From: Malania oleifera
Taxonomy: Eukaryota; Streptophyta; Magnoliopsida; Santalales; Ximeniaceae
Length of the DNA: 64,000 bases
Direction: 5' to 3'
NCBI RefSeq assembly: GCF_029873635.1
Contig: NC_080420.1
Coordinates: 58,218,846-58,282,845 of the forward strand
A model generated the notes under the pieces. That model had not been told where the DNA came from, made no database searches, and worked only from the letters and a program-made list of their open reading frames with translations. The position numbers and the translations under genes were made by a program. Within the stretch, counting starts at the first letter, position 1. The number at the start of each line of letters is the position of its first letter. Below are positions 45,401 to 57,154 of this stretch, piece by piece.

Positions 45401-46583
45401 TCCCAGTATCCCTGTCTACTATTCAGAGAAACCACAGTGAAGGGAATGAGCTTGGTAGAATTAGTGGGGAAAAAAGACCCTGTTGAGCTTGAATCTAGTC
45501 CGACTTTGTGAAATGACTTGAGAGGTGTAGGATAAGTGGGAGCCAGAAATTGCACAAGTGAAATACCACTATTTTTAAAGTTATTTTACTTATTTTGTGA
45601 ATTGGAGACGGGGTTATTACCCCTTTTTTTGGACCCAAGGGCTATTTCGATAGGCTAATCCAGGTGGAAGACATTGTCAGGTGGGGAGTTTGGATGGGGT
45701 GGCACAATTGATTATGGAATAAGATTCAGTCAAGTTAAAAACTTCAGTCTCCATGGTTATTTTGATAGTAATTGGGCTGGATGTGATGATGATATGAGAA
45801 GCACCTTAGGTTACTATTTTAGCTTTGGTTCTGGAATTTTTTCATGGTGTTATAAGAAGCAAGAAGTCATAGCTCAATCCATAGCTAAAGAAGAATATGT
45901 AGTTGCTGCTACTGCTGCTGTGAATCAAGCCCTTTGGCTTAGGAAACTTATGATAGATTTGCATATGGAACAACAAGAAGGCACACAAATATTTGTGGAG
46001 AATCAAGCTACAATTTCAATTGCTACTAATCCACTGCTCCATGGCAAAACAAAACACTTCAAAATTAAATTTATCTTCTAAGAAAGGTACAAATGGAAGG
46101 AAAAGTGCAACTCGTCTACTGCAAAATAGAAAATCAAAGTGTTGATATCCTAACAAAGACACTTCTAAAGATTAGATATAAATTCTTAAGGCAGAAGCTT
46201 GGTGTATGTAGCTCTATAGTCAAGGAGTGTTGACTAGTGTAACTCATGAAGCTGAATTAGTTTTATTGTTGCTATTCTTTAGGAGTTGAATCAGTTTTAT
46301 TTGTTGCAATTCTTTAGGAGTTGAATAAGTTTTATTTGTTGCTATTCTTTAGGAGCTAAAAAAGTTTTATTTGTTGTTATTCTTTGGAATTACAACCACT
46401 TCTTGATGCTAATTTTTAGACACTTAGCTGTTATGCTCAACATGCAACAGATTTTTCTACAACTTGGTTTTCATTATGTTGTATAAATAGATAGTTTGTT
46501 GCTCGATAAAATTCAGCCTTCTGCAGTCTTTAAATTATCTTCTCTTATTATCTTTATTCTTTGGTTTTTCAAAATATCGAACA
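45400..46583 (+). mobile_element. C7: 3' fragment of a plus-strand copia nested in C6
   Basis: RNase H (45674-46081) reads GYFDSNWAGCDDDMRSTLGY, QSIAKEEYVVAATAAVNQALW and LLHGKTKHFKIKF. The C-terminus follows with stops, then a purine tract (CAAGGAG) and a 3' LTR of about 356 bp (46228-46583) from TGTTGACTAGTG to ATCGAACA. The 5' part is lost, and the left boundary is only approximate. Confidence 0.8.
46256..46392 (+). repeat. 35-bp minisatellite in the C7 LTR
   Basis: Four units with the core TTGCTATTCTTTAGGAG, spaced 35 bp apart, the last one decayed. Confidence 0.85.
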
Positions 46584-46599
46584 GATATCTCTTTCTAAA

Positions 46600-48941
46600 A
46601 TATCATATTTCTTCCTGAACACTCATTTGCATCCCACTAGTTTCCTTCTCTTAAGAAGTAAGCCAACTCCCAAGTCTAATTTTATGTAAAGACTCCACCT
46701 CTTTATCATAGCTTTCATCCACCTATTTCTCTTTTAGACCAAAAAACTGCATCTAAGAAAGAATATGGATCTCTGCTATAACTAACTAAGGTAAAGGAGA
46801 TCGTATCCTCACAACTATATCTCTGGGGTGCATGGATAATGTGTTCGGATATCTTTGTAGCTACACTATGGTCTTCTAATTTCTGCTGATCATGCTGCTC
46901 AACTGTGGGCACCTTTAATTGTTGGTCTTGAAGTTCACAAAACTTCCCCTACACCTCTGGCCCTTCTTGTGAACTTTACTATCTTCTCCATCTTCCTTGT
47001 ATCTTAGCATTGATGCCTTATCAAACACCACATCCTTCTTAATAAATACCTTCTTATCCTCTGGATTCACAACTTGAACCCTTTAAACACTTTCATAACC
47101 AATGAAAATACACTACTTGGATTTAATGTCCAATTTGGATTAAATCTCACTAGGAATGTAAGCGTACGGTGGACAACTGAATATCCTTAATGTAGAGTAG
47201 TCAAGTCAAGCTCTTTACCTGTCCAGACTTCCTCAACTACTTTACCATCTAGCTTTGCAAAAGGTGACCTATTAATAATATAATAGGTAGTGCTGACTGT
47301 CTTGACCTAAAAATTCTTAGCCAATTATACATATAGTATCATACTCCTAGTGTTTCTTAATCTCTCAGTTCCATTGCTTGAATTGGAGAGTACCTATAAT
47401 ATTTCCTTCATGAAGTAAACCCAAAGTTCCTAGAGTAATCATCAATGAAGCTAACCAAATATTGAGCTCTGTTCCTAGAGGTACCCTTGCAAGCCCCTAA
47501 ACATCATTGTGAACATAATCCAGAATACCTATACTTTTTTTTTGGGAAGACAACTTGAATTTTTACTCCATACTGTCTAGAAAAGGAACTACTACTCCCT
47601 AGATTTAACTTCTTCACTTGCATTGCTTCAGATGTAGATACGTCCGTCTCTTTTGATTTGGTGGGTACACTTTGTCTATAAGCATATATATATATTATCT
47701 TATGGAAAAAGAGTTGTGTTTAGGTATAATCATTTCAATGTCACCCAAAGCATAATTCCTACAAAAATTGACTCTGCACTACTTCAACCCTTTTAGAAAT
47801 TTTCTCTTAAGGAGTTCCATCATACCCAATCGACTCATATGTCCTAAACATATATGCTAGAGGTTAGTGTTAACTATATGTGTTGGTATCTGACGAAGCA
47901 TTTGCTACACTACCCACAATTGTATTGCCTATTAGCTGATATAGATTGTTATTGACTCGTTTACCCTTCACAATAACCATAGAACCCTTTGACACCTTTA
48001 TGATTTCATTTCTAGGAGTTTCTAAAAGCCCATACAAAGTCTTTTCTAAGTGACCTAGAGAATGTAGGTTCTTTTCAATTTTGGAACATGTCTAATATTT
48101 GTAATGTTCTAACAATTCCATCAAACATTCTAACTTCGTATTACCAACTTCAATTATAGGACAAGAATGATCATCCCTAAGAACTACCAACGCACCATCA
48201 CATTCCCTATAAGTATCAAACCACTCCTTATATAAATATTAATGAAAGGAACAACTAGAATCCATAGTCCAAGTATCCTGAAAAGAAATGTTACCTAAAG
48301 CAACAAGTAGTAACTTTTCATTCTCTAAACTCTCTGACCAAACACTTACAGAGCTTGTTGAGGTCAGTATTTCTTGTCTTCATCTTTCTTCTAGAGAGGA
48401 CAAATCTCAATTATAGTGCCTTTTCTGTTGCATTTGAAGCTTTCAATATTCTTGGCACTTGATATAGATTTCTATTTGTCCTTTGCTTATACTTCTCTTT
48501 AAATTTTCCTTTCCTATGCTTAACCTTAGAACCAAACCCTCTAGTTCATGATATTCTCTTTTAAGTCTTCTTCTAGCCTCGCTTAACTTGAGAAACCCAG
48601 AAACCTCTTAATAGCTTAGAGTGGATTTTTCATAAATTAGTATCCAAGTGTTCAAATGAAGAAGGAAGAAAAGATAACAACATCAATAGTTTACTTTTAT
48701 CTTCAATCCTCACATTCACTTTGAGAAGTCACTTACAATCTAATTGAACTGATTTATATACTGATTCATATCTCCGCCTTAAGCATGCGAAGGAACACAA
48801 TGAAATTCTTCAATAGCAATTTATTAGTATTGCTTTTCGACATATACATACTCTCCAGTTTTGTCCACAAACCCCTCGTAAATTTTTCTACTCCATCACA
48901 TTGAATACGATAGAACTTGCCAACTAAGATCGAATAATACT
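46600..48941 (-). pseudogene. C6 reverse transcriptase start, linker, integrase and gag remnants
   Basis: RWMKAMIKEVESLHK at 46670-46740 is the reverse transcriptase entry. Linker and integrase sequence extend to about 48000, gag-pol junction remnants lie at about 48400-48500, and gag (LWTKLESMYMSKSNTNKLLL) at about 48790-48900. No long open frame survives. Confidence 0.72.
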
Positions 48942-50561
48942 TGTGAGGAGAGGGGGTGAATTGGATTTTAAAAAACCGTTGGCTAATTATTTTGCTAATT
49001 CACCAATAATATCCCAATAAAAATTAAAGGCGCGTATGTAAAACAATCAAAATAATAAAGTATACAATCATACACGTGTGGAAATATAAATGAGATAAGG
49101 GAGAGAGAACACACTGAGATTTTTACGAGGTTCGTCTATCCCCGCCTACGTCCTCGCCTCAAGCAAACCACTTAAGGATTTCCACTATTCACTCCTCAAT
49201 CAGGAAGAGCCACCCTTACACCTCCTTATGTGGAGCCCCCTCTCTAGCAATATCCTCTCACTTGGTCAACTCCTTATAGGCAGAGCCACCTCTCTAAGTA
49301 ATATCCCCCATTACTCTATCCACTCCCTTATAGCTAGAGCCGCCTCTGCGAGCAATATCCCCTCACTTGTCTACTCCTTATACGTGGAGCTCCTCTCCAA
49401 GTGATATGCCCTCACTTTGTATAGTTCACAAACATGAATTAAGAGGCAATGATTTGAAATAATTTACGTACAAGAAATACTTCCTTCAAGAGCTAATTTG
49501 GTACAATGAAATATACTTCTAAATAAATGCACTCTCAATGATTTAAATATGTAGCTCAGTAGAGTTTGGTATTTCTTTCAAAAATGTTTTTGCAAGTAGA
49601 TGAGAGTATGGAAAATTATTTTCTCAAGGTTTGACCTTTGTAATAACAAGAGTAAAAGCTTTCAAACCAAGTATATATGAGTGAATATATGCTCAAAGCT
49701 TTCTTGTGTTACTCAAAATATATTTTCCTCCAAAAGAGTTTTCAAAATGAAAGCAGGGGAAATAAGAATTTGAATCTTCAAAATGAGTATAAAATGTAAA
49801 CAAGAATCAAAGAATATTCAAGTAATATTTCAATATGTTTTTTCTAACATTCTCCAAGTGAAATGGCTTGACATTTATAACCAAATTTGAAATATGGCCG
49901 TTATATGACCGTTGGGTATTATAAAATAATATATTTCAAATTTTTGTGACCGTTTAAAGCTCAAAAGGGGTTCAACCCCAAGAGATCCGGTGGACTGACC
50001 GGGGGGGGGGGGAATCGGGGAAGTTGCGGTGGAAGGTCTAGTCGACCGGCCAAAGGGCGATTTCATTTTTAGCACGGTTCGATGGACCAGACGCATGATT
50101 CGGTCAACTAGATCATCTTTGTATGCAAACCATTTGAGCGGGCTATATGATCTAGTCAACTAGCCCTATTATAAAAATGAGTTTGGCTAGTTTTTGACTT
50201 TAAAACAATTCAACCTTTTGCACAGTTAATTATTTTTTAGTAAAGGTTTTCATGTAATTTGGAGATCCTAAGGTCAATCTAAGTTAGTGTAGAGCTTCGA
50301 TTTAATCAAATGAATGCACGCACAATTGAAACCCAAATATAATACAACTGAAACTACAAAAGTATTAAGCTTTTGCTCTTCTAATTACCATGGAATGTGT
50401 CAAGATATGTGCTCAATTAAGTGCTTCATGACCTTCCATTTTTGCATTTGGTCATTTGTGTTTTTTGAAAGATAAAACTGTTTATATACTTAACGCACCA
50501 ATTGAGATGCTTGTGATTTGTCATTTAAAATTAAAAATGGGATATGACTCAAAAGTCAACA
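48942..50561 (-). repeat. C8: SIRE-like copia 3' LTR
   Basis: A 1.62-kb segment bounded by TGTGAGGAGAGGG and AAAAGTCAACA on the plus strand. On the minus strand it is preceded by TTATCAAAAAGGGGAGATT, the hallmark purine tract of SIRE/Maximus elements, and ends with the equally typical AATTCACCCCCTCTCC. It contains the shared hairpin motif (CGAGG...CCTCG, 49126-49156), the minisatellite below, and a 10-base G run at 49999-50012. Confidence 0.82.
49230..49424 (-). repeat. About 52-bp minisatellite in the C8 LTR
   Basis: Units starting with a GAGCC-CCTCT block at 49230, 49281, 49334 and 49384, each followed by AGCAATATCCC-TCACT and CTCCTTATA. Confidence 0.85.
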
Positions 50562-51115
50562 AATCTCCCCTTTTTGATAATGACAAATACTGGAGTATTT
50601 GTAACAGAATTATGATAATTATGCTCAAAGCTTCTCCCCCCTTTTGTCATAGCAAAAAGGGCTAAAAAACTTCTCCCTTTCTCAAGAAGAGTATTTAAAC
50701 AATTGTACAAGCCCTTTGAATTTAATAAATTCTATGACAAAAAAATTGAATTTTACACAAATAACACAGTCATGAATGCCTTTAAGCTCACAAGCTTTAG
50801 CAAGAGATAAGATTTATCTTTTATAAGTTCATTTCTCTCGCATAGAAGGTTTATTTTAAAAAAAATTTCCCTTTTTGATATTATCCTATCCATAAGTACT
50901 GAGGGATTATGCTTGTTGTGTATAATAATTTTAACACAATGGTCAAGCAAGCTTATATTTTTCTGCTAAGCATGTAAACATAATTTTCATACTTAACCAA
51001 AAAGAGCAACCATATAAATGCTAAACATATCTGGAATTTACATGCAAAATCATATGGGTTAAGCCAAGAAAAATGTGCCTAAGCAACATATTTTCCACTT
51101 AAGCTTTACTATAGA
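50562..51115 (-). mobile_element. C8 internal region, 3' end only
   Basis: Holds the purine tract and AT-rich sequence 5' of it. No pol domain is readable. It is cut by G4 at 51116. SIRE-type elements usually have a long non-pol 3' region, which fits. Confidence 0.6.
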
Positions 51116-51186
51116 TGTAGTGACCAAATAATTATGGACATTTAAATAATAAAGAGGGAGAAAAAGAATACAAAGTGGGGGTCACA

Positions 51187-51385
51187 GCAGGCCTCGTCGA
51201 TGAAAGCGAGAGTTCCATCGACAAAAGTGGTTTATTGGGTTTGTCGACGGGGACATGTGTCTCGTTGACAAGAATACCGAGAGGCTATATTCACTTTTAA
51301 TTCTCATCGACACGGAGTCGGTGTTGGTCAACTAACTTCCTTCCTGGCCCTCGTCGACGAAGTGACTTGTCCTCGTCGACGAAAG
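51187..51385 (+). promoter_or_regulatory. Palindrome array upstream of the G4 TATA box
   Basis: About seven degenerate copies of CTCGTCGACGAA. The two nearest the TATA box (about 51353 and 51372) are near-perfect. Confidence 0.7.
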
Positions 51386-51391
51386 CCAGTG

Positions 51392-51399
51392 TATAAATA
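51392..51399 (+). promoter_or_regulatory. G4 LTR TATA box
   Basis: TATAAATA lies about 8 bp after the last palindrome and just before CT-rich sequence (51441-51570). Confidence 0.7.
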
Positions 51400-51440
51400 G
51401 CCTAAACTCGATTTTTCTCTACAAAAATTTCATGAAAAAT

Positions 51441-51572
51441 CACTCTCTCTCCTATCTCTCTCTTTCGCTCTATCTCTCTCTCCCTCTCTCTATCTCTCCC
51501 TCTCTCTCTCTCTCTCTCCCTCTCTCTCTATCTCTATCTCTCCCCTCTCTCGCTCTCTTTCTTTCTCTCCCT
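51441..51572 (+). repeat. CT-rich microsatellite in the G4 LTR
   Basis: Imperfect (CT)n with A and C interruptions just downstream of the TATA box. G3 has a much shorter CT tract at the same relative place. Confidence 0.9.
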
Positions 51573-52119
51573 TCTCCAAGATTTCGGGCCGGATTCTTGC
51601 CGATTCATGATCTGAGGCCCCCAGACACTTTTAGGAAGTTTTTCTTCAAGTTTTTGCTGGAGTGTTGATTGTGGGGTTAAACTTGGCTTCAATCCCAAAT
51701 TCAAGTGTTAGACTTTTTATTCAATATGTGACTTTCTACAGTTTAAGCAATGTAGTACTTCAAGTAAATACAAAATTTTGTTCAAGAGGATATTGTTTTC
51801 AGGTGTTGAATGGCGGAACCCTGCGGGTGTGAAGGCTAGACATTTGGGGGGGGTAGGGGCTTTTTAAGAATCAGGTAGGGCAATAAACCTAAGTTAGAAT
51901 TTTTAATGGAAATGTATTATATATTTTTACATTAGTTTTCAGAAAAATATGTTTTGTAAAATAATGTTGGAATAATGTATTGAATAGAAATAATGTTTAA
52001 ATACTAATGTGTGTGGCTTAGTAAACTTTACCATGACAAATTATGATGAGGGATATTATGTTTTTGCTTGCTTCCAGGAAATTTTTAAAATGATATCGAG
52101 GCTTTTATAATATGATTAT

Positions 52120-52296
52120 CGGCGTACAGGCCGAATTTTTTTTTTTTTTTTTTTGTTTATATAGCAGCTTACGAGCCAAAGTGTTTTAATATGATATGTC
52201 GGCATCTACGAGCCGAAGAGTTTTATGAAATGCACTACCCCGGCTTACGGGCCGTGATTTATAAAATTTAACAATGTCAGCGGTAAGGGCTGAAGA
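52120..52296 (+). repeat. Five CGGC...GCCG palindromic units in the G4 LTR
   Basis: Units like CGGCTTACGGGCCG start near 52120, 52165, 52200, 52241 and 52278, spaced 35-45 bp apart. Confidence 0.75.
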
Positions 52297-53288
52297 TTTT
52301 CATATATGTTATTGCAAAATGATATGATGATATTAACTTGATAGTTTGATTTGAAATAGTCATGTATCACTATTTTGGAAATATGTTTATACTGTATTAG
52401 AACCTGTTGGCTTGGTTTAAGCCTTTCATGAAAGCATGGTACGTACTACATGATTACGATTATATTATGCTAGTGCTACTGCTTGCCGTACGGAGCAGTA
52501 GGAGATTGGCGTCGATATGGTTTATTGTACTGTTGGCACTCTCTAGTGTACGGACCAGGAGAGGTGGAACCCATCATACTTATAGACTTTTTGCTTTTGA
52601 TTTGGCAGTGGTTGGCCACCCATTCTCCAGGATCCTGTCTTCAGGCTGCACAACCAGTTACGTTGGGGTAAGACATGACACCAGCGATCTAACCCTCCAT
52701 GATGTTTTTTATGATACGTTATATGAGATGAATTATGTATATGGCAGTCGGGATTAGATCATGTTATGCTTGTACATGTTTTCTTAAATATGACACAGAT
52801 AGTTTTATCAAGTATGTTTATGTACTGTTATATATATAAACGAAAAATACTTATGTTGTCACACACTAATATTAGTTTATTTTCCCTTCCTGAGAGGTGT
52901 CTCATCCCAAATTATATAAACATTTCAGGAGCCCCAGATAAGAGTGCGGATAAAGTTCTGTAGCATTAGTATTCATCTGTGCTACCCTATTTTGAAGGGT
53001 AAGTCTTTTGCTAGGTCAGATGAATTTTTGGGATGGCAACCCTAAGACTCTTTTGGTTATTTTGGGTTGTGTGTATTCAGATGATGGTGGTAGTAAACTC
53101 TGGTATTGTGATGAACGGAAATTTGATATGTGTATGTTATTACGTTTCCCGCTGCTTAGATATTAGTATTGTATTTCAGGTGTACCCTTGGTACCGTGGG
53201 TCTAGGTGGATTATGAATTGCGAGGACTATTATATTGGATATTATGAAAAACAAAATCGTAAAAAAAAAGAAAAACAGGTCCTTACAG

Positions 53289-53301
53289 TTTGATATCAGA
53301 G
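53289..53301 (+). other. G4 primer-binding site, degraded
   Basis: TTTGATATCAGAG, one transition away from TTTGGTATCAGAG, directly after the LTR. Confidence 0.78.
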
Positions 53302-53745
53302 AATAGGTTGTTAGGTTCTGTAGACTTTAAAGTACAGCGAAAATGATACCAAAGTATAGGAAAAGGACTTGAGGGTTTGTTCTACAGTCTAGAGGCAGGA
53401 CTTCCATGGTAGTTTCCGTGTTTTTCCTAGGGTGACGATTTTAGGAAAACCATAGTTAACTATTGTCGGGGTTTGTTCCCAGAATGTAGGATTGGAGCTA
53501 GAAATAAGCTGAAGATGTTAAGATAAGGAATTATGTTAGGCGAGTAAATTATAAGGATAAGGTCTCTAAGTTACGTTCACTATTTTCAGGGTGGACCTAA
53601 GAGGAGGTAGTGCCCATGCGAGTGGTAGTGATGGAGCAGGGCCCTTGAGTGTAGGCGAGACTGATTCTGATGTGGTACTGCGCAGCGTGGCACGTTATGA
53701 CTGAGATTTCTAGGAGCTCTAGAGAGCAGGGAGGTCTGTCTGCAG
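53302..53745 (+). other. G4 leader
   Basis: No gene is seen between the primer site and gag. Confidence 0.6.
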
Positions 53746-54255
53746 GCCATGGGTGCACGATAGAGAAGTTTACCAAGATGAATCCTCCGACATTTTTAGG
53801 AGGAGTTAATCCTGCAGCCGCTAAGAATTGGATGTAGGAGATCGAGAAAGTCTTGACTGTATTACAGTGTACAGAGGAACAGAGGGTCCTCTTCGCCACC
53901 TATAAACTAACAAGGGAGGCCAAGAGGTGGTGGATTGTTGTGAGGCTTCTAGAGAAGCAAAGGACGACGCCAATAACTATGACATGGGACCGATTTAAAA
54001 AATTATTCTTTGATAGATATTTTTTAGCCACTGTTAGGGAAGCTAAAGTGAAAGAGTTCCTGAATTGAAGCAGGGACAACTGTCGGTCTAGTAGTATATG
54101 GTACGATTTATAGAGCTTTGTCGCTTCGCTCCGTATATTGTTCCTGATGAGGTAAAGAAAGCGAAACAGTTTGAAAGAGGGTTGAGGCGAGGCATATACA
54201 AGTACGTGGTAGTGCTAAAGATACATAACTTTGCTGAGTTTGTCGATAGAGCTGC
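53746..54255 (+). pseudogene. G4 gag, 5' part
   Basis: Gag is recognised from TIEKFTKMNPPTFLGG, LTREAKRWWIVV, WDRFKKLFFDRYF and FIELCRFAPYIVPDE. Stops occur near 53836 (where W or Q is expected) and 54066. It ends in FVDRAA at 54255, where the CACTA element starts. Confidence 0.88.
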
Positions 54256-54760
54256 CACTACAAAAAATCAGGGTATTAGTGACGGTTTCAAAATAGTTGC
54301 TATATGTGCCGTTACTAATAACTTTTAGTGACGAATATAACTTTCGTCACTAAGAACCAAATATTAGTGATAGATATAATCCGTCACTAAAACCCTAACA
54401 CCATCACCATACGGCTCAACTCAAATTTGTCACTAATAATAGGGGTATTAGTGACGAAAAATAAATTTGTCACTACTAGAAGAGTATTAGTGACGAATTA
54501 GAAATTTGTCACTACTAGTTGAGTATTAGTAACGACTTTGAAATTCGTCACTACTAGTATGGTATTAGTTCCGAATTAAAAATTCGTCACTAATAGAAGC
54601 GGTATTAGTGATGAATTAAAAATTCCTCACTACTAGCATTGTATTATTGACGAATCCGAAATTCGTTACCAAAAGTAAGTTATCTGTGAAGGATTCAAAT
54701 TCATCACTAATAGTAGGGTATTAGTGACGAATTTGAATCCTTCACTAATAATTAGAAAAG
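54256..54760 (-). repeat. D1 terminal and subterminal repeats
   Basis: CACTA terminus followed by more than a dozen copies of TATTAGTGACGAAT, or its complement ATTCGTCACTA, in both orientations. Such arrays bind the accessory transposase in En/Spm elements (family knowledge). Confidence 0.85.
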
Positions 54761-56068
54761 TAAAAAAATAAACCTTTTAATACTAATTTTTTTTAATCAT
54801 GAATTCTTATATAAAAATCTATAATTACATTTTCAAATACATAAACTGAAACCATTCAAAATTTCATATAAATTCAATTAAAATGAAGAATAACATATGT
54901 TTAGATAAAAAAAATTATTTAAAAATATTCAAAATTCAAATACAAATACTAGTACAAATTCAAATTAAAATACAAAAACTTCATTTGTTCAAATAACAAT
55001 TAAAACTATATTGAATAGTAACACAAGAAGCAAAGTTCAAATAAACAAACAAATTCATCTGAAAATCTTTTGAGAGTCCAATGCCTAAAATGAGATATGG
55101 GATTGAGAAAAATGAAAACGATCTCTAGGCAACAAAACTTTAGGCAACACCTGGTCCCTTTCCCTTCTTTCCCTTCTTCCTCTGGATCTTCTTCATGTAG
55201 AATTCCAGCTCTTTCCCCTCCAAAATATATCTGAAAAACCATTTAACCAATGCATTTAGCCGAGATACCCACCATAAAAGAAAAATGAAAACAAATACAA
55301 CAATATTCAGTAGTATAAATTGATGCTTGACAAATTTTCCATGCAAAGGATACCCCCCTCATCGTTAAGTATCAGAAAATATAACAGCTAGTTTAGTATT
55401 GGAAAATAATTTTTACTTTCTATTTTAAAAATATAATAAAATAAAAAATGTTAGTACATTTCCCTATTTTGAAGACATCTATATTAATTCAAAACAAAGT
55501 TATATTTTCGTCATTTTAAATCTAGAAATGAAAAGTGAAAATTTGTTTTTGACAACTAAACAAGCCCAAGCTACTTTCACAAGCTGACCACAAAAAACTA
55601 ACAAAAATAGGGTACCTCACCACATGAGAACAATTGACATCAGATGATGAGTGGGATGCCTCATAAAAGTTCACCAGATGCATTGAGGTTTTTTTGGGTC
55701 ACTGAATAGCTATTCCTACAAATAGAACGGAATACAAGAAGATATCTAGGAATAGAGATAATAGTCATTTCATATTTATTCATCATTCTTCTACTCAACA
55801 TGGAACATGGAAGGTATATCTATGATGAAATTATAGCCATTCATTGTCTACTCTTTACTATGATTGATAAGAAATTACAAATTTTCACTTGTGCATTATA
55901 ATACATTTTTAATACAAATTATCAAGTTCTTCTATTACAACTATCTTTATTCCTAGGAATAACCATTCTGCAAACTAAAGATAGTCCAACGTATTTATAG
56001 TGTTCACTCAACAGCTAAAAAGCCACTAGATCATGGCAATTTTTTTTTTGCTCGGACATGGCAAATGT
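54761..56068 (-). other. D1 AT-rich interior, no gene seen
   Basis: No credible coding sequence is visible. Open frames at 55006-55346 have no recognisable domain. Confidence 0.5.
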
Positions 56069-56395
56069 TTTCACTCATCCTTTCAAAAATATTTTAACAT
56101 TAAATGACTAAGCCTATCTTTTCTTTTTGTTTGGAAAAATTTTAATGCAATTTCAGCAGCATGCCGTCCGTAAATTGGACGTTTTCCCATAAAACCTGCA
56201 CTTGATAGGTTCAAATAGAGTATTTATAAGAAGTTGAAGGCACATGAGAACCTATATCCACTACTAGCATGCAAAACACATCAACTGCATCTGCCATGCA
56301 GGAGGCATTCTAGACTAGCATACAATCATGTAGCATATTCACGACAGTAATACATGTAACCATATCTTAAATTCAGAATATAAATAGCAGAAAAC
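56069..56395. repeat. D1 direct repeat, copy 1
   Basis: A 327-bp unit starting TTTCACTCATCCTTTC and holding AAATTGGACGTTTTCCCA. Copy 2 lies 625 bp further on. Confidence 0.9.
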
Positions 56396-56693
56396 AGTGG
56401 ATAGTATTTGGTTCAGTGTAGTATTGTTATTCATCCAAGCATTTGGACATGAATGTTATGAGATGATGAGAGTATTTAATTTAAATAATTATGAAACTGA
56501 TGCTCCCTGTGAGTTATGTATATATTCAACGTACCACTTCAAATTTTCAAATCCTCAGCCAAGTGTATATAATATTTTCAATGATTTTGGCATGACAATG
56601 AATGCTTTAAGCTTACCGGACCAAAAACATATAAATAAATGTCTGTTCTAAATGAACTAAGTCTACATTGCCTCATTTATTATGATTCCTAAG

Positions 56694-57020
56694 TTTCACT
56701 CATCCTTTCAAAAATATTTTAACATTAAATGACTAAGGCTATCTTTTTTTTTTTTGTTTGGGAAAATTTTAAAGCAATTTTGGTAGCATGTTGTCTGTAA
56801 ATTGGACGTTTTCCCATAAAACCTACACCTGATAGGTTCAAATAGAGCATTTATAAGAAGTTGAAGGCACACGAGAACCTATATTCACTACTAGCATGCA
56901 ATACACATCAATTGCATCTGCCATGCAGGAGACATTTTAGACTTCCATGCAATCATGTAGCATATTCACGATAGTAATACATGTAATTGTATCTTAAATT
57001 CAGAATGTAAATAGCAGAGA
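56694..57020. repeat. D1 direct repeat, copy 2
   Basis: Near-identical in length and order to copy 1, differing by scattered substitutions. Confidence 0.9.
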
Positions 57021-57154
57021 AGATGCTTATGTTTCCATTAGTTGGACGAGGAGAAGATAAGACAATGTAATTAATGGCGAAGGAGAGAATGAAGTGGAAT
57101 TGGACTTGTGGGTTAATGGGTATGTCTGGAAATGTGACATGTTTGAACTCAACT

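Larger units (their letters stand above)
43518..48941 (-). mobile_element. C6: heavily decayed Ty1/copia element
   Basis: A minus-strand copia remnant. The 3' LTR is at 43518-43936, followed rightwards by RNase H, reverse transcriptase, linker, integrase and gag, all with many stops and frameshifts. Gag ends at 48941, where element C8 begins, so the 5' LTR is missing. The reverse transcriptase is split at about 45400-46600 by the plus-strand fragment C7. This is among the oldest elements in the window. Confidence 0.82.
51116..53287 (+). repeat. G4 5' LTR
   Basis: Starts TGTAGTGACC and ends GTCCTTACA, just before the primer site. It contains the palindrome array, TATA box, CT-rich stretch, a palindromic cluster (52120-52296) and a GAGAGGTGTCTCA motif near 52892 also found in G3. 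Confidence 0.82.

Noticed and set aside
49999..50012. Poly-G run as a quadruplex site
   Set aside because: A single G run without spaced partners in the LTR; no support for a four-tract motif.
55006..55346. Two overlapping open frames in D1
   Set aside because: No domain, low-complexity tails and no support from relatives visible here.
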